Of a stretch of DNA of 64,000 nt, positions 43,754-51,387 are shown in pieces. This stretch comes from Rhodanobacter_A agri (GTDB taxonomy: Bacteria > Pseudomonadota > Gammaproteobacteria > Xanthomonadales > Rhodanobacteraceae). Within the stretch, counting starts at the first letter, position 1. Each line of letters begins with the position of its first letter. Both the position numbers and the translations under genes were made by a program. The stretch spans positions 12,335-76,334 of the forward strand of contig NZ_JADIKL010000014.1 of NCBI RefSeq assembly GCF_044904705.1, read 5' to 3'. Under the pieces are notes generated by a model that was given only the letters and a program-made list of their open reading frames with translations, made no database searches and had not been told where the DNA came from.

Positions 43754-44521
43754 TCACCACTGCAGATTCCGCACCAGCATGTACACCGCCACGGCAATGA
43801 CGGCGACCGCAAACACGAGATTCAGCGCACCACGCGTGCGCGCCAGCCGCCGCGCCAGGCGCGCGCCCAGCCAGCCGCCGCCCACGCCGCCCGCCACGAA
43901 CAACGCGGCGACGCGCCAGTCGACCAGGCCCGAGGCCGCGTAGTTGATCGCGGTGGTCGATGCGAACGCACCCACCGCAACCAGCGAACTGCCGATCGCG
44001 GCGATGATCTCCATGCCGCTGGCGAAGATCAGGCCGGGCACGATCAGGAAACCACCGCCGATACCGAAGAAACCGGACAAGGCACCCGCGCCGAAACCGG
44101 TAAGACCAAGACGGGGAAACAATCGCGGCTTCGGATAGCTGCCGTCCGCACCGTCGCGCCGGCCGCGCAGCATCAGCGTCGCCACCACCAGCATCAACAC
44201 GGCGAACAGTGCGAGCAGGTGGTGGCCGTCCACGCGTTTGCCCAGCGTGGAGCCGGCGAGGGCACCCAGCACACCGCTCGCGGCGAACACCAGCGCAGCG
44301 GGCCAGCGCACATGGCCGGCACGCGCATGCGGCACGAGGTTGATGAAGGCGTTGGCTGCCACTGCCACCGCGCTGGTGCCGATGGCGAGGTGCGGGTCGC
44401 GCAAGCCCACCACGTAGAGCAGCATCGGCGTGGCCAGGATGGACCCGCCGCCGCCGATCAGCGCCAGCGAGAAACCGACCAGCGAACCGCAGGCCAATGC
44501 CAGCAGGTCGGCGGACAGCAT
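43754..44521 (-). CDS. TauE/SafE (TSUP) family sulfite/sulfonate exporter
   Basis: This 255-residue inner-membrane protein has about eight helices and the duplicated TSUP pattern: GFSLALIGGGGSILATPMLL in the first half and GALSGFFGIGGGFLIVPGLI in the second. It should move a sulfur oxyanion or related small anion. Its ATG overlaps the stop of the Blh-like gene (TGATG), placing it firmly in the sulfur operon. Confidence 0.92.
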   Translation of the reverse strand: MLSADLLALACGSLVGFSLALIGGGGSILATPMLLYVVGLRDPHLAIGTSAVAVAANAFINLVPHARAGHVRWPAALVFAASGVLGALAGSTLGKRVDGHHLLALFAVLMLVVATLMLRGRRDGADGSYPKPRLFPRLGLTGFGAGALSGFFGIGGGFLIVPGLIFASGMEIIAAIGSSLVAVGAFASTTAINYAASGLVDWRVAALFVAGGVGGGWLGARLARRLARTRGALNLVFAVAVIAVAVYMLVRNLQW

Positions 44522-44952
44522 CAGCGCGATGCGCCCGGGGCGCGATGCAACACGGCAGGGTCCAGCGTGTAGCCGGCATCGGCGGCGATGCGCCGGATGC
44601 TTTCGGCATCCAGCGTGTCCGCCATCGCCAGTGCCCACAGATGGATCGAACGCGTGCCGCTGCGGCAGAACGCCAGCACCGGCGCCGGCAACGCGTCCAG
44701 GGCGTCGGCGAACGCGGCCACGTCCGCCTCGCGCCATTGCCCGGAGACGATGGGCAGATGGCGCCATGCAAGGCCATGCGCCGCCGCGACCTGAGCGAGT
44801 CCGGCGCCGGCCGGCTGGTCTGCCGCCTCGCCATCGGGGCGATTGCAGATCAGGCTGCGCCAGCCTTGCGCGGCCAGCAGGGCGATGTCGTCCTCGTCGA
44901 GCTGAGGAGCCACGCCGAACGCGGGCGTGAGGCGATGCACGGGCGTGCTCAC
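44521..44952 (-). CDS. Blh/DUF442 family sulfur transferase-phosphatase-like protein
   Basis: This 143-residue protein matches the beta-lactamase-hydrolase-like DUF442 family: LLAAQGWRSLICNRPDGEAA near the start and the CX5R-type loop AFCRSGTRSIHLWAL (Cys96, Arg101). In sulfur-linked operons this family is thought to handle persulfide or to act with ETHE1-type dioxygenases, but the activity is not proved. GTG 44952 overlaps the TsdA-like stop (GTGA), so the genes are coupled. Confidence 0.85.
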   Translation of the reverse strand: MSTPVHRLTPAFGVAPQLDEDDIALLAAQGWRSLICNRPDGEAADQPAGAGLAQVAAAHGLAWRHLPIVSGQWREADVAAFADALDALPAPVLAFCRSGTRSIHLWALAMADTLDAESIRRIAADAGYTLDPAVLHRAPGASR

Positions 44953-45890
44953 TTCGCCGCCCCGCTGCCGAGCAGATGGCCGTCCATCGTGGTGCCGTAC
45001 AAGGACATCGGCGTGTCGTGGTACTTCGCGCGGGTGGCGGCGACATCGCCGGTGTAGCGCGGGTCCTGCGGGCGCTCATGGGCATCCATGTACATCGCCA
45101 CGTCCCAGGCATCCTGGTCGCTGAGCGTGCCGCCGCGGCTGAGCGGCATGTTGGCCTTGATGAAGGCGGCCGCATTGTCGATCTCGTGCATGCCCGCGCC
45201 CCAGTTGAAGGACTGTGCCCCCCATAGCGGCGGGAACACGTTGCGCCCGGCCACCTGCTGGCCCTGGCCGTCGGCGCCGTGGCACAACGCGCACTGCGCG
45301 GCGTAGACCTTGGCGCCGCGCGCATAGTCGGGCGGCTGCGGCGGCTTGAAGCCCTGCTTTGGGTAGCCGGCACCAGCCAGCTTCACGCCCGTCGGCGCGC
45401 CTTTCGCCATCCACCACGCATAGGTCTCCAGCGCCACGATGGTGTCGCTGTCCAGCGGCGGCGCCTTGCCGTTCATGCTGAAACGGAAGCAGCCCTGCAG
45501 GCGTTCGCCAAAGCTGTTCACGTGGCCGTTCTTTTTGCGGTACTGCGGATACATGCCGTACGCACCCCACAGCGGCGCAGAGTTGGCCAACCGGCCCGCG
45601 TCGAGATGGCAGTTGCTGCAGTTGAGGCCGTTGCCGACGTAGTCGCGCGCGTGCCCGGGGGTATCCGTGAAGATGGCGCGGCCCAGGCGGATCTCGTCGC
45701 CCAGCGGGCCGGCCGGGATGTCGGCTTCGGCGGGCGGCGCGAAGGCCGGCGGGGCTTCGTGTTTCACCGGAGCGCCTGCAACGCTGGCGGCAGGTGCGGT
45801 GTTGGCGGCCATGGGCGCTTCCGCGGCCGGGTGCGAACACGCGGCGAGCATCAACGCGCCAAGCAGCGCGATAGGCAACGGCGATTTCAT
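44949..45890 (-). CDS. tsdA: Diheme c-type cytochrome, TsdA-like thiosulfate dehydrogenase
   Basis: This 313-residue exported protein has a lipobox (LAAC at residue 18). Two haem sites are CSNCH (91-95) and CALCH (200-204). The conserved GNGLNCSNCHLDAG and the region YPQYRKKNGHVNSFGERLQG, then C134FRFSMNGK, match the TsdA family, where this cysteine is the second axial haem ligand and part of the active site. FIKANMPLSRGGTLSDQDAW may supply the Met ligand of haem 2. It would oxidise thiosulfate to tetrathionate or run in reverse. It overlaps the upstream cytochrome gene (ATGA). Confidence 0.85.
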   Translation of the reverse strand: MKSPLPIALLGALMLAACSHPAAEAPMAANTAPAASVAGAPVKHEAPPAFAPPAEADIPAGPLGDEIRLGRAIFTDTPGHARDYVGNGLNCSNCHLDAGRLANSAPLWGAYGMYPQYRKKNGHVNSFGERLQGCFRFSMNGKAPPLDSDTIVALETYAWWMAKGAPTGVKLAGAGYPKQGFKPPQPPDYARGAKVYAAQCALCHGADGQGQQVAGRNVFPPLWGAQSFNWGAGMHEIDNAAAFIKANMPLSRGGTLSDQDAWDVAMYMDAHERPQDPRYTGDVAATRAKYHDTPMSLYGTTMDGHLLGSGAAK

Positions 45891-46531
45891 GGCGTGCCTC
45901 CCTTGGCCGGCAACGGCTGCGCGGCGAGCCAGCCGGATACGGCCTGGATCTCCTGCGGGCTGAGCTGCTTCGCAACATGCTGCATCAGTGCCAGTGGATC
46001 GTTATGGCGGCTGCCCTGTTGCCAGGCCTTGAGCTGCGCCGCGATGTAAGCGGCAGGCTGGCCGGCCAGCGGCGGGAAGTTCGCGCCCACGCCCACACCA
46101 CCGGGCGCATGGCATTGCTCGCAGGCAGGCAGGTCGCGGCTCCAGTCGCCGCGCGTAGCCAGCTTCGCGCCAATGTCGTCGGCGGGCGGCGCAGCAACGC
46201 CGTGCGCCGGCACCGGCATCGCGCTGTAGTACTTCGCAAGCTGTGCGCGCTCCTCCTCGCTGAGCGCGCCGGCATTCGGCTGCATCACCGGGTTCGCGCG
46301 CGTGCCGTTCGCGAAATCGTCCAGCTGGCGCTGGAGATAGGCGGCGTCGAGCCCGGCGAGCCGCGGGTAACCGCTGGCTTCCTGGCCGCCACCGTCGACG
46401 CCGTGGCAGGCCATGCACGGCGCGGCGCCCTTGCCGTTGCCCTGTTGCGCGATGGTGCCGGCTGCCGTCGCGGCGGTGGCGGCGAGCGGCACGGCCAGCA
46501 GGGACAGGGCGACAAGGACAGGCATGCGCAT
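45887..46531 (-). CDS. Diheme cytochrome c (c4/TsdB-like)
   Basis: This 214-residue periplasmic protein has a signal peptide (MRMPVLVALSLLAVPLAATA) and two class-I haem sites, CMACH (39-43) and CEQCH in the second half. Each is followed by a PRLAG/PPLAG motif and a YLQRQL or YIAAQL helix, the layout of cytochrome c4. TsdB, the electron partner of TsdA in some bacteria, is a diheme cytochrome encoded just upstream of tsdA; the same order is seen here. ATG 46531 is chosen because AGAGGG lies 7 bp upstream. Confidence 0.86.
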   Translation of the reverse strand: MRMPVLVALSLLAVPLAATAATAAGTIAQQGNGKGAAPCMACHGVDGGGQEASGYPRLAGLDAAYLQRQLDDFANGTRANPVMQPNAGALSEEERAQLAKYYSAMPVPAHGVAAPPADDIGAKLATRGDWSRDLPACEQCHAPGGVGVGANFPPLAGQPAAYIAAQLKAWQQGSRHNDPLALMQHVAKQLSPQEIQAVSGWLAAQPLPAKGGTP

Positions 46532-46544
46532 CGTCAAGCCCTCT

Positions 46545-47495
46545 TCATTGCGGCGGCTGGAAGCCGTATTTGCGGTAGATCGCCTGCGCCGTCGGGCTTT
46601 GCATGAAGGCGAGGAAGTCTTTCGCCGCCTGCGGGTGCGGCGCGGCTTTCAGGCGCGCGGCGGTATAGGTGGCGATAGCATTCTGCGCCGCGGGGATCGC
46701 CACCGTCTCGACCGGGTGATGCAGGATCTGCTGCTGGAAGTACGCCTCGGTGGACCACACCGGCGCCGCGTCGGATTCGCCCTGCAACACGCGCAGCGGC
46801 GATTGCCGATGGTGGATGGTGGTGAGGAAGGTGCTGCCGTCCTGCACCTTGGTCACCATGACCGCGTGATCCAGCGCTTCGCCGCCGGCCTTGCGGTAGC
46901 CGTCCTCGATCTGTTTGGCGATGCCCTCCCACGCCGGGTTCGGCATGCTCACCCGCACATCGGCGCGGCCGAGGTCCTTGAGGCCCTCGATGTGCTTGGG
47001 ATTGCCTTTCGCCACCAGGATCGCCAGCGGGTTGCGCGCGTAGTCGGCGGTGGCGGCGAACCAGTCGTGCTGCTTCTGCAGCCGCTCGACCGCGCCCTTG
47101 CCGGCCGTGTAGATATCCGGCTTCAACGCAATGCGCAGGTTGCCCATCACCAGGACGCCGCCCTCGATCTGCTTCGCCAGGATGCCGGGCGGCAGCGTTT
47201 CCGCGAACACGCGCTGGTACTCCGGGTGCGCCTGCTTGAACGCGGCGACCAGGTCGTGCACCACCATGAACTGGTTGCCGGCGAAGAACACCGTGAGCTG
47301 CGGATCGACCACGTCGCCGTGCAAGTCGGCGATGGCGTCGAACGGCGGCACGCTGAACTGCAGGCCTTCCGGCGGCGGGTTCCAGGGCGGGAGGTAGTCG
47401 GGTTTGGCTTGGGTGGAGGCTTGGGTAGCAGCTTGAGCGGTGATGCACAGCGCGCCGAGCGCGAAGGCAGCTATCCACGAGTGCTTGTGCTTCAT
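46545..47495 (-). CDS. Periplasmic substrate-binding protein (SBP_bac_11/ModA-like fold)
   Basis: This 316-residue protein has a signal peptide (MKHKHSWIAAFALGALCITAQA) and the body of a type II periplasmic binding protein: LTVFFAGNQFMVVHDLVAAF, NPLAILVAKGNPKHIEGLKD and the C-terminal AAKDFLAFMQSPTAQAIYRK. Such proteins bind oxyanions such as molybdate or sulfate. No permease or ATPase gene is adjacent. It is the first gene of the tsd operon, 13 bp before the diheme cytochrome, so a role in thiosulfate or another sulfur oxyanion is inferred. Confidence 0.85.
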   Translation of the reverse strand: MKHKHSWIAAFALGALCITAQAATQASTQAKPDYLPPWNPPPEGLQFSVPPFDAIADLHGDVVDPQLTVFFAGNQFMVVHDLVAAFKQAHPEYQRVFAETLPPGILAKQIEGGVLVMGNLRIALKPDIYTAGKGAVERLQKQHDWFAATADYARNPLAILVAKGNPKHIEGLKDLGRADVRVSMPNPAWEGIAKQIEDGYRKAGGEALDHAVMVTKVQDGSTFLTTIHHRQSPLRVLQGESDAAPVWSTEAYFQQQILHHPVETVAIPAAQNAIATYTAARLKAAPHPQAAKDFLAFMQSPTAQAIYRKYGFQPPQ

Positions 47496-47539
47496 CGGTA
47501 TTCCCCAGTGCAACAGCAGAGCAAGAGCGGGTGCCTGAT

Positions 47540-47570
47540 GCATGAAAAATGCGTCCGGCACTTTTCATGC
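47540..47570. promoter_or_regulatory. 31-bp palindrome upstream of the tsd operon
   Basis: Arms of 13 bp (GCATGAAAAATGC and GCATGAAAAGTGC complement, 12 of 13 paired) flank a 5-base centre, 45 bp upstream of the binding-protein start. It may be a regulator site or a leader hairpin; there is no T-run outside the stem. Confidence 0.5.
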
Positions 47571-47655
47571 TCGCCGAGTCCGGCTGTTGCCGGCCTCGGC
47601 TCCGCTCGAACAAGCGCGTACCGCGCCGGTTCGACGTCGGGCCATCCATGGTCCG

Positions 47656-47696
47656 GCTGATGCCCCTGTAACCCGCCGGGTTACAGGGGCATCAGC
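47656..47696. repeat. 41-bp perfect inverted repeat at the dsrE-like gene end
   Basis: Two perfect 19-bp arms (GCTGATGCCCCTGTAACCC and complement) flank a 3-base loop. The right arm contains the last codons and stop of the DsrE-like gene. With no T-run it is not a typical terminator, but the stem would be very stable in RNA. Confidence 0.8.
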
Positions 47697-48223
47697 GCAT
47701 AGCCTTGCTGCTGCAGTTCGGTGATCGTGGTGAGCGCGGACAGCGCCACCTCCACGTCCTTCGCCACCCAGGCGTCCTCGAAATGGTTCTCGATCACCGC
47801 CTGCCCGCACACCGCCACCGAAACGCCCGCCTTGCGCAGCTGCGCGATCGCGGCCAGGTTGGGGTTGGCCACGCCGAACTTGGCGCGGTAGTGCGCGTCG
47901 TCCAGCACCAGTGCGGTGGCCGGGCCGTAGGCGATGGCGACGAACTTCAGGTGACTGAGCGGCACGCCGGAGGTGGTGTACAGGTTCACCGCGCGCGCCA
48001 CACGCTCCAGCGCAGGGTTCACCTGGTCGGGCTTGTCGCTGGGCTTGGTCATCGCGAACACCACTTTGTAGGTGGCGTTGCGGTCGGGCATGTACGCCGC
48101 GTTCGGTACCGGGTGGATCGTGCCGGCGGCGGTGATGGCGGGCGGGGCCTGGTTGTCGCCGGCGATCGCGGCGAAGGGCAGCAGGCTGAGCACGAGCAGA
48201 CTGGAGAGCAGCGGACGGAGCAT
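47681..48223 (-). CDS. DsrE/DsrF-like periplasmic protein
   Basis: This 180-residue protein has a signal peptide (MLRPLLSSLLVLSLLPFAAIA). The body has the DsrE fold pattern: YKVVFAMTKPSDKPDQVNPA, ARAVNLYTTSGVPLSHLKFV and the cysteine in VSVAVCGQAVIENH, the usual DsrE active-site position. Exported DsrE-like proteins often accompany sulfur-oxidation genes. It lies upstream of the tsd block on the same strand, 185 bp away, with two palindromes between. Direct function is inferred from the family and context. Confidence 0.85.
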   Translation of the reverse strand: MLRPLLSSLLVLSLLPFAAIAGDNQAPPAITAAGTIHPVPNAAYMPDRNATYKVVFAMTKPSDKPDQVNPALERVARAVNLYTTSGVPLSHLKFVAIAYGPATALVLDDAHYRAKFGVANPNLAAIAQLRKAGVSVAVCGQAVIENHFEDAWVAKDVEVALSALTTITELQQQGYALMPL

Positions 48224-48337
48224 GGCGACCTCGCGATTCGTGGCGACGTGGATGAACGTCGCCGCATGCTAGGCCCGCACGCACCGATAAGCCAAGATGG
48301 TTTTGATGATGGCGACGATAAAGGCCTCTTATCCTCA

Positions 48338-48614
48338 GAGCCTGTTCAATGTCTCCGCGTGGCCCGCGTCGGGAGCTGTTTGCGCGCAGGCCAAGGAAGA
48401 ACGAGGGAGTGGACGTCCGTCCACGACCGAGTGATGACGCCGGCATGGGGGCAAACAGACCCGGCCCCGGAATTTATAGGTGCAGGGGTTGCCCTCGCAT
48501 GGCCGCCAGGTGGCAACGCGGCTTGACCTGCCGCCGGCTGGCGCTGCGCCACGCGCTACCACCTGACGTCCATGCGAGGGCAACGCGAGCCACGCGAAGA
48601 CATTGAACAGGCTC
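48338..48614. mobile_element. 277-bp MITE with IS5/IS1031-type ends
   Basis: Terminal inverted repeats of about 31 bp begin GAGCCTGTTCAATGTC on both ends with two mismatches. The element is flanked by a 3-bp direct repeat TCA (48335-48337 and 48615-48617), the TNA-type duplication of the IS1031 group of IS5. An inner inverted repeat (GTTGCCCTCGCATGG at 48488-48502 and its complement at 48570-48584) lies inside. There is no transposase gene and no convincing ORF, so it is a non-autonomous element. The right TCA forms the stop codon of the neighbouring XRE gene. This accounts for most of the gap 48224-48614. Confidence 0.82.
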
Positions 48615-49487
48615 TCAGGCCGGCTCAGGCTCCACCTCGCGGGAATGCTGCAGGTGGCGTGCGATACGCGCGAAGCTGGCCGCGGTCGCCACGTCCTCCG
48701 GCACGAAGAAGAACGCGGTGGCGCCGCTGGCGATGCCGTCGGCGTCGCGCAGCGGGAAGCGGTTGGAGTGCACGCGTACCTCGCCGAATTCGGGGTGGCG
48801 GAAGTGCGCGATCCACGTACTGAGCGCCGCGATATGGTGGCGGCGCCACAGCGCCACGAAATCGGGGCTGGCCTCGACAAGCGCGTCGATCAGCGCGTCG
48901 AAGCGCGGATCGTCGGGGTGCGCCGCCTGGTTCACGCGGAAGATCCCGAGCAGATTGAGCATGCCAGGCTCGAAGCAAGGCTCGTACAGGCGCCGCCGCG
49001 CCGGGTTCATGAACGCGTTCCACAGGTGGTTCGTGGCGAAGCGGCCGTGGAATTCGTCGAACTGGTACAGCCGCTCGGCCATCGCGTTGCAGCTCAACAC
49101 GTCGAACACCGGGTCGAGCACGAAGGCCGGCGCCTGGTACAGGTCCAGCACGCCCTGCACCGTGGGCGGCAGCACGACGTGGTTGCGTACCGGCTCCGCG
49201 CGGGCCAGCCCGGCCAGCGAGAACAGATAGGCCTCGTCGGTGGCGTCCAGCCGCAGCGCCCGCGCGATGCGCGCCAGCGCGGCGGCGGACACGTTGATCG
49301 CCCGCCCCTGCTCCAGCCACGTGTACCAGGTGACGCCGACCTCGGCGAGCGCGGCGACCTCTTCGCGGCGCAGGCCAGGGGTCAGCCGGCGCACACCGCG
49401 CGGCAGGCCGACCGCCTCGGGAGCGAGCGCGGCACGGCGTGCGCGCAAGAAAGCCTTCAACTCGCTGCGTTGCCGGGAATGCTGCAT
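48615..49487 (-). CDS. XRE-family regulator with MmyB-like ligand domain
   Basis: This 290-residue protein has an N-terminal HTH_3 domain (ELKAFLRARRAALAPEAVGL; GLRREEVAALAEVGVTWYTW) and a C-terminal MmyB-like PAS-type domain (FVLDPVFDVLSCNAMAERLY; PDFVALWRRHHIA). These regulators often sense lipids or metabolites and control a nearby gene. ATG 49487 is chosen because MQHSRQRSELKAFLRARR begins the HTH. The TGA stop is made by the MITE target duplication. Confidence 0.9.
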   Translation of the reverse strand: MQHSRQRSELKAFLRARRAALAPEAVGLPRGVRRLTPGLRREEVAALAEVGVTWYTWLEQGRAINVSAAALARIARALRLDATDEAYLFSLAGLARAEPVRNHVVLPPTVQGVLDLYQAPAFVLDPVFDVLSCNAMAERLYQFDEFHGRFATNHLWNAFMNPARRRLYEPCFEPGMLNLLGIFRVNQAAHPDDPRFDALIDALVEASPDFVALWRRHHIAALSTWIAHFRHPEFGEVRVHSNRFPLRDADGIASGATAFFFVPEDVATAASFARIARHLQHSREVEPEPA

Positions 49488-49773
49488 GCGTGGGACGCCG
49501 GGTGGTAGTGGGAATACCAGCAGTGGGAACTGTCTCCCCATGGTGCTGGCCAGGGATTTATGGTGACGCTACCCCACAGATCCAACGGATGTCCCGGCCC
49601 GTCCGTCATGGACGGCTCCTGTCGGGCTGGGATATCCCGCGGTTGCGTGCAACGCGCAACCCCTCGGCCTCTCGCACCGCGTCCCCCGCATGCTCCGGAT
49701 GGAAGTTCCGCACGCGCCGTCGGTAACGTCGAGGCCACTCCCCACGTCCCTGCTGCTATGGAAGGAGATCGAC

Positions 49774-50028
49774 ATGTCTCTGCTGATCACCGACAGCGAA
49801 ACCGCCGACCGCGTGCTGGCGGAAGCCGACGCGTTGACCGATTTCGTGGTCAACGCGCAACTGATGCTGGACCCGGCGACACCCGAGGCGGTGCGCCGCG
49901 AAGCCGAACCGCGGATGCTCGCGTTGCTGCCCACGCTGCAGGCGCTGGGCGTGTTCGACCTGTTCGCGATCCGCGACCCGGCGCTTGCCGCGCTGGTGCG
50001 CGACGAACTGCAGGCGAGCCGCCCCTGA
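49774..50028 (+). CDS. Small protein of unknown family, copy A
   Basis: This is an 84-residue cytoplasmic protein with AAGGAGA 6 bp before ATG 49774. The core MLDPATPEAVRREAEPRMLA continues to LLPTLQALGVFDLFAIRDPA and a terminal DEL. It has no signal, metal motif or known domain that I can see. The core is about 68% identical over 56 residues to copy B at 51052, on the other side of the AraC gene. It probably folds as a short helical bundle. Confidence 0.75.
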   Translation: MSLLITDSETADRVLAEADALTDFVVNAQLMLDPATPEAVRREAEPRMLALLPTLQALGVFDLFAIRDPALAALVRDELQASRP

Positions 50029-50060
50029 GTGTCGCGGCGAACGGTACGCCGCCCCGCCGC

Positions 50061-50882
50061 TCAGCCGGCGGTGGCGGCGTAGCCGAAATAGCGCGCCGGC
50101 GGCAGGCCGTAGGCGCGCCGGAACATCGCGATAAAGGCGCTGGTACTGGCGTAGCCGGTGGCCTCGGCAACCTGCGCCACCGGCATGCCTTCGGCCAGGT
50201 GCTCCAGTGCGCGGCTCAGGCGCGCTTGCTGGCGCCATTGCGCGAAGCTCAGTGCGGTCTCGCTGCGGAACAGCCGGCTCAGGCTGCGCACCGACAAGCC
50301 GACGCGCCCGGCCCAGTCCTCCAGGCTGCGGTTTTCGTGCGGCGCCTTCAGCACTGCCTGGGCGACGCGCAACAGCCGGCGATCGATCGGCATCGGCAGG
50401 TGCAGCGGTTCGTGCGTGGCGCGGCGCAATTCATCCAGCATCACCGTGCATACGCGTTCCTGCTCCGGCTCCAGGGACTCGGTGAGGGTCCATTCGCTGG
50501 CGCGGCGCACCAGGGCGCGCAGCAACTCGCTGACCCCGATCACACAGGGGTGCTCAGGCAGGCCGGTGCAGACCTCGGGCGCCAGGAACAAGCCCCAGCC
50601 GCTCATCGACCCGCTCAGGCTCACGGTGTGCAGTTCGCCCGGCGGCATCCAGCCGGCGCGGTGCGGCGGCAGCAGCCAGGAACCGAAGCGCGTGCGCGCG
50701 TGCACCAGTCCGCTCTCGATGCAGTACAGCTGCCCGCGCAAGTGGCGATGCCAGTCGTGCGTGCGGGTTTCCCCGCCCTGCTCGCTGGCCGCCTGGCCCT
50801 CGTCCCAATACGCGATGACGGCCGGGCCGTCGGCGCGCTCGATGCGGTCGTGCAGTTGCTCGTGCCACGAACCCATGTCCAT
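50061..50882 (-). CDS. AraC-family regulator with cupin N-terminus
   Basis: This 273-residue protein has an N-terminal cupin-like sensor (HLRGQLYCIESGLVHARTRF, LLPPHRAGWMPPGELHTVSL) and a C-terminal AraC domain (SLEDWAGRVGLSVRSLSRLF and PVAQVAEATGYASTSAFIAM, ending FRRAYGLPPARYFG). The ligand is unknown. It lies between the two small paralogues, divergent from copy B, with a dyad symmetric site just upstream of its start. Confidence 0.9.
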   Translation of the reverse strand: MDMGSWHEQLHDRIERADGPAVIAYWDEGQAASEQGGETRTHDWHRHLRGQLYCIESGLVHARTRFGSWLLPPHRAGWMPPGELHTVSLSGSMSGWGLFLAPEVCTGLPEHPCVIGVSELLRALVRRASEWTLTESLEPEQERVCTVMLDELRRATHEPLHLPMPIDRRLLRVAQAVLKAPHENRSLEDWAGRVGLSVRSLSRLFRSETALSFAQWRQQARLSRALEHLAEGMPVAQVAEATGYASTSAFIAMFRRAYGLPPARYFGYAATAG

Positions 50883-50886
50883 TTCT

Positions 50887-50913
50887 CGATATTTATTGAC
50901 CGAATAACGATAT
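50887..50913. promoter_or_regulatory. Candidate operator by the AraC start
   Basis: A CGATAT direct repeat (50887-50892 and 50908-50913) encloses an inverted repeat TTATT-GACCG-AATAA. The site is 4-30 bp upstream of the AraC-type gene start and within the divergent control region for copy B. Confidence 0.4.
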
Positions 50914-51051
50914 CACTGCGTGGCGAGCCCTGCGTATGCTGCGCGGCAGCCGCCGAATCCCTGCGACGGCGCTCATCGCCGCCGCCGTCGCCAGCGGTTT
51001 CCCCGCACCCCCGCCTGTCTCCCCCTGTTGCAGGCCTTGCAGGAGAACGCC

Positions 51052-51339
51052 ATGCCGTCGATCCCGCTCCCCGCGCCCAGCGCGCCCTCCCGTGCACCGC
51101 TGGAAACCTTCGTGGCATGCGCCCACGAAATGCTCGACCCGGCCACGCCGGAAGCCTTGCGTCTCACCCTGGAGCCGCGCCTGGTGGCGCTGCTGCCGGT
51201 ATTGCGCGCACTTGGCGTGTTCCGCCTGTTCGAGCTGCGCGATCCGGCCTTGCGCGCCTGGGTGAACGACGAGTTGGCGGCCCTCGTGGCCCAGCGCCGC
51301 CTGCACCGACAGAATGTTCTCAAGGCAAACACTGCGTAA
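51052..51339 (+). CDS. Small protein of unknown family, copy B
   Basis: This is a 95-residue protein with AGGAGA about 5 bp before ATG 51052. It shares the core MLDPATPEALRLTLEPRLVA and LLPVLRALGVFRLFELRDPA with copy A but has a different proline-rich N-terminus (MPSIPLPAPSAPSRAPLE) and a longer basic C-terminus (LVAQRRLHRQNVLKANTA). No known domain is evident. It lies 48 bp upstream of the MarR gene on the same strand. Confidence 0.72.
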   Translation: MPSIPLPAPSAPSRAPLETFVACAHEMLDPATPEALRLTLEPRLVALLPVLRALGVFRLFELRDPALRAWVNDELAALVAQRRLHRQNVLKANTA

Positions 51340-51342
51340 AAT

Positions 51343-51379
51343 ATATTTGCCTTGACAAATATTCTTCTGGCAATAGAAT
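51343..51379 (+). promoter_or_regulatory. MarR-operon promoter with overlapping operator
   Basis: A near-consensus promoter has TTGACA at 51352-51357, a 16-bp spacer and TAGAAT at 51374-51379. A perfect dyad ATATTTG-N6-CAAATAT at 51343-51362 overlaps the -35 box. This is the typical layout for autorepression by a MarR protein. Confidence 0.78.
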
Positions 51380-51387
51380 GCGCGTCT

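Noticed and set aside
47656..47696. Intrinsic terminator for the DsrE-like gene
   Set aside because: There is a perfect stem but no T-run on either strand, and the stop codon is inside the stem. It is listed as an inverted repeat instead.
48349..48606. Small ORF inside the MITE as a gene
   Set aside because: The frame is low-complexity with no ribosome-binding site, and the element has the structure of a non-autonomous transposon.
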